NCBI GenBank assembly: GCA_030704615.1
Contig: CM060733.1
Span: forward strand, 73,927,907 to 73,991,906
Origin: Takakia lepidozioides
Lineage: Eukaryota > Streptophyta > Takakiopsida > Takakiales > Takakiaceae
Direction of reading: 5' to 3'
DNA: 64,000 nucleotides
Shown here: positions 38,240 through 49,669 of the stretch, piece after piece
Numbering within the stretch: position 1 is the first letter of the stretch
Layout of the letters: every line of letters begins with the position of its first letter
Made by a program: the position numbers and the translations under genes
The notes under the pieces: model-generated
Seen by the model: the letters and a program-made list of their open reading frames with translations, nothing else
Databases searched by the model: none
Told to the model about the DNA's origin: nothing

Positions 38240-40478
38240 TTTCAGAACTGTACAACAAAAGGATCCAAATGAGACTTTGCTATGGTGAGGATCCGCTATC
38301 ACTGTCCGATGCCTCCCCGCCCTCATGCAAGGATGGCTGCCTTCCACCTGCCTCGAACCTGCACTGCCGCTACCGCTGTTACTCTGAGAAGCCCTCCCCT
38401 CAAAAATACCATCCTCACCGCCGGAACTGTCCACCGGGGTGCGGAAGTCTCCTCGACATTCCCCCTGCTCTCGGACGCGGATTCTATTACGAACTTCCCT
38501 ACTCTTGCCTTTCACAATTCTATGTTGGCCTCACGCCTCATTATAATTCTCTGCTCATTCCCGTATGTCAAGGCTCTACCGAGTAGGCCTATCCTCCCTC
38601 CTGATGGCTTCTTGGCAGCAGTTGTCTGCAATAGGCTGGTGAGAAAAAGGGCTTCTGGGGACTCGCGAGAGAAACGATTTTCTGGCAAAGAATGGCCGAT
38701 GCGATTCTGTTCCTCCTCTGCAACAGGGTCCGATTTGAGCAAGTCTCCCAGCTTCTCCTCGTCGGACGACTCTGCAAGGCTGAGTTACGCACACAAACAT
38801 AGAATGAAGTACATTAGAGAATAAACAGGGAATCATCGGCAGGTTGCATGGTCCTACAACCGAAACCAATACACTTACTATGGTGCAAACTCACTCGAAG
38901 ACAGGCATTGGGGGGGGGGAAGCGGCTTCGGGCGCCCCTGAATCGAACGAATTTTCCCGGACTTCCTCCTCTTCATCTTCCTCCTCTCCTTCCACGTCCT
39001 ATTCTGCGTTTTTTGGGATCCTCAGTCGGAGGCAGACGCTGAAGGCCCGCCAAATTGTAATCGTAAAAGGCCGTATCCCTCAAATGAGAACACAAATCGG
39101 TTCGACACATCCTTCCCGCCCACATACAGGCACCTGCGAATTCATACGACAACCACAACCAAAACTCAAGAATGAGTCGCTTCCTCGCACAAGCAAACAA
39201 TACAGAAACGGAAATGGTGTCAATTTCAGTGCCGCATTCAATTAACGTTCTCACCTGTATTTGCAGTGACGTCAAGGACCCTGCCTTCAACATCCGTACA
39301 CGTTTCCCATGAGCGTCTGGATGAATGCAGGACTCCTGGTCCTGCCATACCTCCATGGCTTGCCCGACAAATCACAAAGAATGTCCTTCTCTCCACATGG
39401 TTGAACAGGACGTTATACTCCAGTGGATCAACTGTGGAATCAAAAGTCTTCCTGCTTCACGTAATTTGAATTCGAATGTTCCTTCACGAAGCAAAATGCC
39501 TGAAAGATAAGAGTCTGCAGAGAAGGAAATGAAAACGTCAGAGGTGGCCTACATGTAACAGGGGGCAATTTTGGCCAGAAATTGACATAGCAGAGGAGAA
39601 CCACAGCATACCTTCTGGCCATCGTTGAGAAGACCCTGCGTGTTGATGCAAGTCCAGAGATCTTTTTCAGGAGGGTGCTGCACTTCTCCCCGTCCATACT
39701 TTGATATCATTCTCAGTGACTTCTCCATCGGCTGCTAGCCACAACAACACAGCCAACGTCGTCCAACATGTGGCTGCGAACCCGAATGTGTGGCTCCAGT
39801 ATCGTTCGTCGTACTTGTTCCACCAGGGAACTGAGCCCAGCCCCAGTATCTCTGCCCATCCGGGATATCCACAAGGATAATGTCGATGGAGGCTTTCACC
39901 GCCCTGCCCCCGACTGTGCTCTTTTTGCCGTGGCTCATCGCCACAAAATACTCCATCATCTTTGTGTTAGCCAGGAGTGTCCTCCATATCATTGCCAGTG
40001 GCCTTCCTCTTCCCCTTCCCCTGGTGGGCCTCGATCGCCTTCCTCAAACTCGTTATCTCCAGCCTTCTTGGTCAGAGCAGTTAGGAAATTTTATAACACA
40101 CTCCACAATTGTGGGGGTTTGAGACTCCCTGCCGCAATCTGCACCGCACGTAGGTCTGCAAGGTTGCATCCTGTATAGTGATCTCTTTGCAGCCGACCCC
40201 CGGAGCGCTGGCCTCTTGTGAATTCGGACGAGGGTGGCCCCCTGGGTGTTTTCCGGCTGGAAATCGGTCGTTCGAATCCTCCTCATCTGGCTGAATGTTT
40301 TTGCTGCGGATTCTTCTTGGGTGTGGGGGTCTTCGTATCTTGCCCCTGTTTGCGCGTTCTTTTCTTCCTGTCCTGGGGCTGCTCAGCTGCCTGCTTCTCC
40401 ATCTGCTCCTTCGCCAACGATCCGCTTGGCTGACTTTCTCAGTGCTTCTGGCTTGGCTTGCCTCCTCTGCCTTTTCAG
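38240..40478 (-). pseudogene. Decayed paralogue of the ParB-methyltransferase gene, C-terminal exons
   Basis: Reading leftward from the gap, pieces match the gene at 27.9-33.2 kb in order. A TPTIVEC-type piece lies near 40130-40090. The motif IV block (IDIILVDIPDG) lies in 39735-39992, and LWTCINTQGL lies near 39650. An intron at the same place as the seventh intron of the intact gene follows, then FQAFCFVKEHS, the block RYGRTRSPAFIQT, and a motif I reading VLDVTANTG instead of VLDLICGTG. A second intron at a conserved site (TTCGCAG|GTGCC) leads to MWAGR and GLQR, and finally a GEDGIFEG piece near 38430. Frames shift several times and the SAM-binding glycines are lost, so no active methylase is expected. 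The N-terminal exons are in or beyond the gap, or absent. Confidence 0.75.
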
Positions 40479-40978
40479 NNNNNNNNNNNNNNNNNNNNNN
40501 NNNNNNNNNNNNNNNNNNNNNNNNNNNNNNNNNNNNNNNNNNNNNNNNNNNNNNNNNNNNNNNNNNNNNNNNNNNNNNNNNNNNNNNNNNNNNNNNNNNN
40601 NNNNNNNNNNNNNNNNNNNNNNNNNNNNNNNNNNNNNNNNNNNNNNNNNNNNNNNNNNNNNNNNNNNNNNNNNNNNNNNNNNNNNNNNNNNNNNNNNNNN
40701 NNNNNNNNNNNNNNNNNNNNNNNNNNNNNNNNNNNNNNNNNNNNNNNNNNNNNNNNNNNNNNNNNNNNNNNNNNNNNNNNNNNNNNNNNNNNNNNNNNNN
40801 NNNNNNNNNNNNNNNNNNNNNNNNNNNNNNNNNNNNNNNNNNNNNNNNNNNNNNNNNNNNNNNNNNNNNNNNNNNNNNNNNNNNNNNNNNNNNNNNNNNN
40901 NNNNNNNNNNNNNNNNNNNNNNNNNNNNNNNNNNNNNNNNNNNNNNNNNNNNNNNNNNNNNNNNNNNNNNNNNNNNNN
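40479..40978. other. Assembly gap of 500 N
   Basis: Exactly 500 unknown bases, the usual placeholder for a gap of unknown size. Any ORF across it is meaningless. The decayed methyltransferase paralogue runs into it from the left. Confidence 1.
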
Positions 40979-42730
40979 CTGAGTCTCCGGTGTCAAAGCA
41001 ACGCGCTTTCCTTGGTCTCTTGAGCTACTGGCTACAATAATTCGGGCATTCTTTGTACGACATCTTGAGCTTCGGGAAGCGTGCATCACCACAGAACTGA
41101 TAGATTGCGACGAGGAAGAAGTAAGGATGTTTGATCCCATAAAGTCGGCCTGCAGACATTGGTGCAAAGGCCCACAATCTCTGTCGCTTGCAGAGTTAAC
41201 TCTGTGCATTGACACATTCGACTCCATCCTAGGAGAGTTAGACGGCCTGTGAGATAAAGACACTCTTGCATTATGGCAGAAGTGACTCTTGGAAATAAAT
41301 CCAATCTCCAGCGTGCCGAGAGGACCGGCCTTGCAAGAGAACTCGAGGGCCATGACGCCGACAAGTTAGCAGAAACCGATGTGTTCGCACAGCTCTCTAT
41401 CACCTACACAATCTCTGCTGGTCTTGTCTCCCGAGACCTCCTTGTAGATCTGGTGAGCGTGGCGATACGTTGCTTACGTCTCTTCAACCAGAAGGGAGAC
41501 TAACCAGCCAATGTGTCATGTAACTACACAGCGTCTCGGCCTCCGTCATTTCGAATGCCAGGACAGGAATTTGGAAATTCGTCCCTCAGCATTCTAACGT
41601 GTACTCAGCTCGCCAAGGATTCTTACTTGGATAAAATCATATTTCAGGAAATTCAGTGATACGAAATCTCCATATCCAGGCTGAAAAGGACGCTTGTGAT
41701 CCAGAAGCAGGGCAGGGAATGGTTACATCCGAAGTCTCAAACTGGCAACACGAGCTAGGGCAGGCGCACCTTGGCTGAGGGTAAGAAATGCGGTTTACAA
41801 ACCACATGAAACCAGGCATAGCTCACGTCCCTTTGCCTGACAGCCATCCGGAACATCAGAAACGTATTCCAGAATGCTACTGTAGCCTACTCATTCAAAT
41901 GCAGATGTCGAAACAAGCACCGATACAGAAGCACAAAGAGAGCAGAATCTACCCGCTCCGTGGGCTACAGATAGAAATCGGATGCGAAAAAATGAGAAAC
42001 ATCGACACGCCACAGACCTCAATGGCAGAGCAAGGACTTTTTGCATCACCATTTATACATTAAGAACCATATAATCTTCTTCTAACCGCTTCTTCCAAAA
42101 ACCATAGGAAGCCCCCGCAAAGCCGGGAGAGGATCACGTCCTGCACTGCCCTCCTCTCTTCAACTATTTCACCACCCCGCCACTCTAACACCTGTAATGC
42201 GCCAGCCAGACATTCATTGGCTGGGGACATGCCCATGGATGGGATGGGCCCCACTCTATTTCGCAGATATCTGTTCTATAGTTTTACATGCTGTGACTTC
42301 AAGTCAAGCTTGCTCCGACTCAAATCCTTCAAGCTACATTCAGTCAGCCTGGTTTCACTCCAACAATTCACGGTTCGTGAACGAAAGGTTCCATGGTGGC
42401 CAAATATACCGAGGGCCTGCTTGGCTCTCGGAGGGTGTGAGGTTGAGCTCAGATTGTGGGGCGCCATGATAGGGCATGCTCGTGTCCGAACCGATAAGAT
42501 ATACTCTCTTGCTTTTGTTGGCTCTGTAAGCACGGTGACAAAGCTTCAGCTGCGTTCTCCACTGTTCCCATATGTTCCCAGCTTATGCTCCCAACGCAGG
42601 AAGGGATGATCCATTGTGACGCCTTAAAGGCATATGGAATAAATATCAAATGCTGGTGGAATCAAACATCATCTACCACCCTCGACACATCATCTACAAA
42701 CCATCTGACTCTTCAAAACCCCCCCCCCCC
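40979..42730. other. No supported gene
   Basis: Frames here are short and none shows a family motif. A 76-codon + frame at 41273-41503 and a 91-codon + frame at 41788-42063 have no other support. A poly-C run lies at about 42720-42736. Confidence 0.5.
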
Positions 42731-42737
42731 CCCCCCA

Positions 42738-42783
42738 CTAAATCAACCACTAGTGGTTGTAGATTTATTGATGGTTGATTTAA
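42738..42783. repeat. Nested inverted repeats (hairpin-forming)
   Basis: TAAATCAACCA pairs with TGGTTGATTTA further on, and inside lies the perfect 16-bp palindrome CAACCACTAGTGGTTG. The two stems share bases, so they would exclude each other. No gene context explains it. Confidence 0.7.
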
Positions 42784-42877
42784 TGGGCAAATAGTGTGCT
42801 TAGGTGTACCAAATGCCCACGTCTTCATCCCATTTGTTCATCAAATATTCTCTAATAGGCTGTAAGTGACGTAATAG

Positions 42878-44520
42878 CTATGAAATGCAAGGTGCTAGGA
42901 GTAGGGTGGTGTATTTTAACGAAAGTTTGAGGTTTTCTTTGAGAATTTGAGTGTTGTGGCAATGTACTCCCCCTCTACCGGCGGTAATGATAGTCAAAGG
43001 GGCGGTGTTCCATCCATGGTGACAAAGGGCTAAAATGAGTGGTTCATATTTTTCACGTTTATACATAATTGATTGGTTAGGGTCTCTATCTTGACAAAAT
43101 GCAGATTCTATTACATGAACGGTGAGGTAAGGATGTGGACTTGTTGGTATTGTTGACGAAAAAGGTAGTCCATGGATAAGTAGAATATCAGGGCATAACC
43201 TTGCTAGACAACGGAATAGAGACATGTGCAGGGTAGAAGCCATGGTGGTTAAAACGTGCCTACATTGATGAGATTAAGCCAGCTGGATTTAAGATGTGCT
43301 AGAAGAAGTTTTTGAATATGCCAAACTCATTGGTTATGTTTGGTTATATGTAATCCATGAAGTATGGGGTGCTTACAATAGAGATGTAGGTATGGCCATG
43401 TGTCTACTTTGGGGGTTGTGCATGGCATAATGTGTGTCGTGTGCATATGTAACGCTGCACAACTACATCGCTATCCAAACCAAAAACTAAACACCATCAC
43501 TTATAAATTACGAGTCAAGCTAAGCACACCCCAAAAGCTATGGGGAATCGGCACTACGCGCGCCATAGCCGACGCGGGAGGCTCAACTCGAGAGAGTTAA
43601 GCCTCATCATTGCCATCTGTCGTGGAGATAAACCACGCCCAGGGGCCAACAAATCTCTTGACCCCTGGGTTGACACTTAAATCAAGCCCAAGTGTCAATA
43701 TATAGAAACTATTTATTTATTAGCCAGTTTCACACTACTAGCAAATTAACTTGACATGTGCAATGCTATAATAATGGCCAAAATAGGTTTCTTTTTTTTA
43801 TTACCCATGTTGGCTGTCTCAGAATCGTAGTGGTTCTCTGATTTGGGCATGAGTAATTATAGGAGATGTCCAAAAGTGGTTGGACATGACATGCATTAGG
43901 TGTGGGGAAGATATTCATTTTGATATGCATGAATTTGTGTCGGTGCGGGGTACTTGGATTCATTATTTGGTTTCTTTTGTGCATATGTTTCTAGATCCCG
44001 TATAGGTGTGATAATCTCACCGTAGTTGAGACGAGCCAGATGGATATGCGTGTGCTAAGTGAATAGGGAGGATTTACAGAAGGTTGCATGGAGCCGAGCT
44101 GAGCCATCTGGCCCGCAATCACATCCTAATATGTGTGAATAGGAGCGAACTTTATATATATGGATTTGTAGCATGAGGGATGAAGTAACTTCAATGATTG
44201 CTTTAATAAGGTTTAGATTTGGATAGTGTATTTGTATAATAGGTTTAGAGGATTTTATTGGTGAGGTAGACAGATACCAAACTGTTCGTAAATAGGTAGA
44301 TTTTTATGGCATCATGGATAACCATGAGTTCTACGCCTGTGATACTTTGGCGTCTTGGGAGTCTTTTGTATGACCTCAAGTTATCTTTAATGCAGTAAGT
44401 TCCATACGTTGCTTGCGCCTCTTCGAGGGAGCCATCTGTATATATGCATTGTTGAGGTGGGAATTTCAGATGAGAGGATGTTGTGAAGTCTAGGATCGGT
44501 AGTATGTGTGTTGGTGGCAA
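42878..44520 (-). mobile_element. Non-LTR retrotransposon remnant with RNase H
   Basis: The frame 44245-44520 (minus) has an RNase H pattern: YTDGSLEEAQATYG, RLPRRQSITGVELMVI and FTNSLVSV. The last catalytic Asp (usually T-D-S) is Asn. The frames 43766-43984 and 42878-43243 appear to be later parts of the same ORF. The latter has a section (DRDPNQS, KREKYEPLILAL, TIITAG) like the C-terminal part of non-LTR element proteins, an assignment from memory. The element is interrupted by the 43435-43756 insertion and has no visible RT. Confidence 0.55.
43435..43756. mobile_element. Solo LTR-like insertion flanked by TGTG
   Basis: 322 bp starting TGTCGTGTGCAT and ending ACTTGACA, flanked by TGTG on both sides (43431-43434, 43757-43760). 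It is related at both ends to 45629-46356 but lacks the CACTAG minisatellite. It splits the non-LTR remnant. Confidence 0.65.
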
Positions 44521-44809
44521 TAGTGCCCAGAGTGGCGAATTACAAGAATGAGTGAGGCGTATTTTGTCGCTTTTCTACGATTGAAACATTGGGGTATCGA
44601 TCGTGGCATAATGTAAACTCAATAAAGTGGATCGCTTACTGAAATTTTCTTTAGGAACAGAGTTAACATGTACATCTGTCATTTAGATTATCAATAAAAC
44701 CAAGATATTCTTTCTTGTGCCGTGAATTTAGAACAGAATCTGAAAAGGTCTGAGATTGTTTCGCTTTGATAACATCAATGTCGACAATTCTTAGTAATGA
44801 ATTCAAAGA

Positions 44810-45027
44810 TTGAAAAAGGTTTCTCAACACGAAACTCTTGTCTGTTAGTGAATTGTTCAGAGCACTACATGCTCTTGAACAAATATGGAGGGATGTGAAC
44901 TAAATTTTTTGAAATACTTCGCCGTAACAAAAGAGTTTTTCGACATGAAACTCTTATCCGACTGTGGTTGTGTACAAAAACCTGCATACTTTTGAAACAA
45001 TATGGAGGGATACGGACTGAGGGATTT
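44810..45027 (+). repeat. 116-bp satellite, left part
   Basis: About two units with the GTTTCTCAACACGAAACTC core, cut at GATTT by the gypsy element. The array resumes at 61603. Confidence 0.85.
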
Positions 45028-45628
45028 TGTCGCGCACCTCACTTCGGTAAGCTCCCCTTCAAGTCATAGTTACTCGCTTTGATGTGCGCGCCTAACTCCC
45101 AACCTGGCCGCCAGGCCAACTCGGAGCTTCGGCTGCTCACCGGGACATAACGGTCCTTTTTTTTTCCCCCAACAGACCCTCCACCAATTTTGGCCTAGTG
45201 GAAATTCCCTTTGGTAGATGGCAGTCCGGAAAAGCTCCCCACTTCTTGGTCGCTTTCCGGCTCGCTTGCTTACTCACTAGATTTTGGTCACCAACGGGCT
45301 TGCACCGTTCTCGGGGTTACTACTCCCTATATATACTTTTGTGACTGTCCGCGGGGGTTTCACAAACAACCATGCTATTTTATGGCGAACCACCACGAAG
45401 ACCCTTGATTCCCGGTGATAAGTCGCGGTGAGTCTTGGCCCACCCACCACGGCCCCATTGGACCGTGGTGAGTCCCAAGACTCCCCACGACTCCCACCAC
45501 AAGGTCTCTGCCCCATGGTGAGTCCTATGCCATCCCCACTAAGTCCCACTAAGCTACCTCCACCCCTTGTGGAGCCACCCCCACCGCAACTCGGTGTGCG
45601 GGGCTCCACCTAGTGAGCGCCTCCGCCT
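45028..45628 (-). repeat. Left (3') LTR, first part
   Basis: 601 bp matching 60891-61482, cut at GCCT by the inner element; the remainder is 54193-54316. The TATA box at 45328-45336 is kept. Confidence 0.9.
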
Positions 45629-45699
45629 TGCCGTGCGCATACATATCGCTACACAACTACATATCGCTATCCAAAACCACACAACATATGTGCACACCA

Positions 45700-46036
45700 A
45701 ACACTAGTCTATCACTAGTCCAACACTAGTGCACCACTAGGCTGCCGCTAGACAACCACTAGTCACCACTAGTGCAACCACTAGTCACCACTAGTGTAGC
45801 CACTTGTCCACCACTAGGCTGCCACTAGCCACCACTAGTGCAGCCACTAGTCCACCACTAGTGCAGCCACTAGTCCAACCACTAGGCTGCCACTAGCCAC
45901 CACTAGTGCAGCCACTAGTCCAACCACTAGGCTGCTACTAGCCACCACTAGTGCAACCGCTAGTCCACCACTAGGCTGTCACTAGCCACCACTAGTGCAG
46001 CCACTAGTCCATTACTAGGCTGCCACTAGTCCATCA
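45700..46036 (+). repeat. CACTAG minisatellite (first LTR)
   Basis: CCACTAGGCTG, CCACTAGCCA, CCACTAGTGCAG and CCACTAGTCC subunits are arranged in a higher-order unit of about 45 bp. The same array fills 46430-46750 of the adjacent LTR-like copy. Confidence 0.9.
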
Positions 46037-46429
46037 CAATGATAAGAAAAGGAATGATACAAGCATACAAGCTCTCTCAAACTCACACACTCGCACATGA
46101 AAACATCACTCATATCTTAAGTCAAGCCAAGTGCACCCCACGCCATGGGGAATCCACACTACGGCGCCATAGCTAGACGCGATGAGGCTCAACTCGAGAA
46201 AGATGAGCCCACCGCGATCTGCCATGAAGATAACAACGTCAGGTGCCCAAACATGTATTGGCCCCTGGATTGACACTTGGGTCAATCCCAAATATCAATA
46301 TATAAAAGCTAGCTATTTCCTAGCTAACTTCACACCAGTGGTAAAATAACTTGACAGCTGTCGTGCGCATACATATTGTTACACAACTACATCGCTGTCC
46401 AAAACCACACAACATATATGCACACCAAA

Positions 46430-46750
46430 CACTAGTCTATCACTAGTCCACCACTAGTGCACCACTAGGCTGCCACTAGTCACCACTAGTGCAGCCACTA
46501 GTCCACCACTAGGCTGCCACTAGCCACCACTAGTGCAGCCACTAGTCCAACCACAAGGCTGTCACTACCCACCACTAGTGCAACCACTAGTCCAACCACT
46601 AGGCTGCCACTAGCCACCACTAGTGCAGCCACTAGTCCAACCACTAGACTGCCACTAGCCACCACTAGTGCAGCCGCTAGTCCACCACTAGGCTGCCACT
46701 AGCCACCACTAGTGCAGCCACTAGTCCATCACTAGGCTGCCACTAGTCCA
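46430..46750 (+). repeat. CACTAG minisatellite (second LTR)
   Basis: Same subunits and 45-bp higher-order unit as 45700-46036. The solo copy at 43435 lacks them, so the array expanded inside the LTR family. Confidence 0.9.
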
Positions 46751-47015
46751 TCACAATCGCCCCCCTAGCTGGCGCTTAGGTCCCTCTAAGTCTAGGTAGC
46801 CATAAGATGTGATAGTGGCCATAGCCTCACTAGGTCCTCCAGCATTGTCCCTACTACACTCAAACTCAATAGATCAAGAGGCCGGGTACAAGAGTTGCCC
46901 CATCGTTAGTCACCGTCTTGCAACCTGTGAACTTGAGCCTAAGATCTTGGGTATTGACTCCTATGAGCTTGGCCTCCCATGTCTTGTGAGCTGTCACTAG
47001 TCATATCCACTGCCA

Positions 47016-48529
47016 CTATCCCAAGCAGGGTGGACATAACCAATCTCCATCAGGAACCCTCTCAAGAGGTGGTGTCAAGCATCCCATGTGCCAACCTCTT
47101 GAGCATCGATCACACACCAGCATAGTGGTGACACCACGAGCATACCCACATAGCATGCAACGCAACCCTGCAGGTACCACTGCAAGGTTGGGATCTATCC
47201 TCCCATCCACATGTGGATGGTGACATGTCGCACAATTACGCACATGGTCCTTTCATACCATGCCATCTCGACCCTCCAGAATTAACACTCCTGAAGGCAA
47301 CACCTCCCTGACCCTTAGAATCACACGTCCTGCTGTGACATCCAAGGTCGTAGGCGTTGTTTGCTGCAGATACACATAGTCTCCAGGGTGGAAACGCCGA
47401 ACACCTGGCCGATATCCCCTCCACGTATAGTGGCATACCTCAATGTGTCTCGGTGTTGGGCAATAGCAAGGTTCTCAAAAACCATAGGCATGACCCTCTT
47501 GAATAACTCTGCCCGCTGGGCACATGCTTGTGTCCACACATCCGGATCATCAAGGTTGAGGACTACTGCAGCCTCCCTGTGAATAGACGCAGGCAAATCT
47601 GGCTCTCGGCCAAAGAGAAGAAAATATGGTGAGAAGGAGGCAAGTGATGCTTGCTTGCTAAACGTGTAGCCCATGGCTAGCCAAGGTACTTGAAGATCCC
47701 AATCTCCTAGGTGTCATTTTTGCAAGCCATACTTGCGCAAACCCTCTTCACCGTCTGCACCACTCTCTCTACCAAGCCATCGGCCTCAAGATGATCCCGA
47801 GAAGTGGTACGGTGGTCTATTAAGGCTTTATCACACAAAGCCTGAAACCCCCCCCCCCCCCCCCAAGAACTCTCTCCCTTGGTCCGTGAGTACCTCAGCT
47901 GGAGCACCGGATCGGCTAAGCACACGATCCAGGAATGCATACGCAGCCCCCTCACTAGCCTTGTCAGGCAATGGAACCAACTCAATCCACTTGGAGAAGT
48001 GCTCCACCATCACCAACACATATCTGTGGTGACGCATCGTCAGTGACAAAGGCCCTACGAAGTCAAGACTCCACCTGTAGCCCAATCCTATGATGGGTAA
48101 AGGATGCAACTGTGGTGTAGGGGCGTTGAATGAAGCACGCACCCTGTCACACACCATGCACCTAGCCACGAACTGTTGTACCTCTGTGTGCATACCACGC
48201 CACCAATACTGCCCCTGCAGTAAACTATGAGTGCGTCGCACTCCAAAATGCCCCAACTCCTCATGGGCATGCCGCACTAACCGTGCACGCTGTGTTGGGT
48301 GAGGCACGATCCTCACCCGACCATCCTCCCACACTCGAAGCAGGTGTATCCCCTCCCACTTGAACCTCTTGGCTCGTTGTAAGATCCGATCCCTCTCCTT
48401 GGCAGTCACACTAGCTGTCGTGTCTCCAGTGCGGAGGTAATCCAACACAACCGAATCCTCATGTATATCTCTGGCACCACCTGGCTCATCACTAGCCTCA
48501 GGGTCCTCAGACACTACATCTACAGTCAT
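47016..48529 (-). pseudogene. Integrase with C-terminal PHD finger
   Basis: Integrase starts within 48529-47831: H-x-H zinc part (HEELGHFGVRRTH), CMVCDRV, first Asp in LDFVGPLSL and second Asp in LTDQGREF. A run of 17 C (47848-47864) shifts the frame. The next frame (47985-47707) carries the Glu block, EADGLVERVVQT. The sequence continues through KQASLASFSPYFLLFGR and a second shift near 47420 to FHPGDYVYLQQ. An in-frame TGA (near 47255) is followed at 47243-47016 by a PHD finger: CMLC, 11 residues, CDRC, SRGWH, MGC, 14 residues, CPPC. A PHD could read histone tails and steer integration, as chromodomains do in chromoviruses. This copy is dead. Confidence 0.8.
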
Positions 48530-48663
48530 CCTGCTGGTTCGTGCATGGATTGCGACTCAATCCATCCGCATCCCTATTGACCAAACCTGGTCGATGCACA
48601 ACCTGAACATGTCTCTCATGCTCCTCCACCGTAGCACGAGAGGCAAAGCAATTCCTGTAAGCC

Positions 48664-49236
48664 TCAGGAACCCCCATATACGTCGTCTCTCTCCTCTAGT
48701 GACAATAGATCCAATGTCAGGCTCCCAATTGCCCTTCGTAACTGCAACCTTAAGTCCAGTAGACTTAGAGGTAGAGGACGCGTCCCGTGGTTGCTATGCC
48801 GCAACCTCTGAGCAGTACTCCCTGCCTGCTCAGTCAATGACAAGGCCTCATCCTGCCCCATCATCTCATCCTTGAGGACCTCCTCAACCCGAGAAGAATC
48901 CCCAACCTCATCCATCACAGCCGTCTTGGCTGCCAACTCCCTTTGAACCTCGAGCACCTCCCACGTGTGCCATGGATGTCTACACTCCGTGGTCCTCACC
49001 GGCTCGCCCCCACTCACTGCCTGTACCGTCTCGGTAGGCAGAGAGACCGTCAAGGGAAGTGCACTCCGCACTCTACGTTGCTCAGCCATAGCCAAGCTGA
49101 TAATCCAGGTCAAGCAATTTAGATCCATCGCTTGCCCCAACACCTGACGACGTGATGCCTCAGAAAGAGAAGGCACCGCCGTGGTCCCAATGGAAAAACC
49201 CATAGTCCGCTCTTGCTCGTCGGCATTAGGCTCCAC
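48664..49236 (-). other. Unassigned 190-codon frame between integrase and the protease region
   Basis: The frame is open but shows no RT, RNase H or other motif that I recognise. It holds a helical Glu/Leu-rich part (VLEVQRELAAKTAVMDEV). It may be a linker of the original polyprotein or a product of the rearrangement that removed RT. Confidence 0.3.
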
Positions 49237-49321
49237 TAACTGCTACAACTGAGCATCCCATAGGAGGCCAGGTCCGCTATCCGGAAAGCATGCGATCCTG
49301 GGAAGCTGAGCAGTGTAGGTA

Positions 49322-49669
49322 GTGCTGCTTGTGGTCGACCCACCTTGTTTGTCTGTAGTTTGTGGATATCAGCAGGCCTTGCCAGGAGACATTTCGTTGC
49401 TGGGGGCGCAGGATTTGGAGCGGGTTGGCTCCATTGATTTGGTAGTGGCAGGTTGGCCCTGCCAAGGGCATTTATCAGCCGGGCATGGCAATGGATTGCG
49501 AGACTCGAGGTCGGGTCTGGTTTGGAAGATGGTGCGGGTTTTGCGCCACTTACAGCTTCATCAAGTTGTATCTCCAGCATACATCTTGGAGAATGTGCCA
49601 CTAATGGGCAATCCTCTGAATGAGTGTTGTCATCCAACAACTCTCCAGGCCAAGTCGCTACAGCTATGA
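49322..49669 (+). pseudogene. Cytosine-C5 DNA methyltransferase fragment, antisense to the element
   Basis: The + frame holds two hallmark blocks of C5 methyltransferases in the right order: motif IV with the catalytic Pro-Cys (IDLVVAGWPCQGHLSAG, then GLRDSRSGLVWKMVRVL) and motif VI (YILENVPLMG). Only about 115 residues remain: the SAM-binding N-terminal motif and the target-recognition and C-terminal motifs are missing. It lies within the protease frame of the nested gypsy element but in opposite orientation. Retroelement-borne C5 methyltransferases are known from streptophyte algae and dinoflagellates, so capture by an element is a plausible origin. Confidence 0.8.

Noticed and set aside
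40234-41353. Frames of 174-292 codons across 40479-40978
   Set aside because: They run through 500 N and contain no real sequence there.
41273-41503. 76-codon + frame starting MAEVTLGNKSN
   Set aside because: It is short, isolated and without a homologue in the window; codon-level support cannot be judged.
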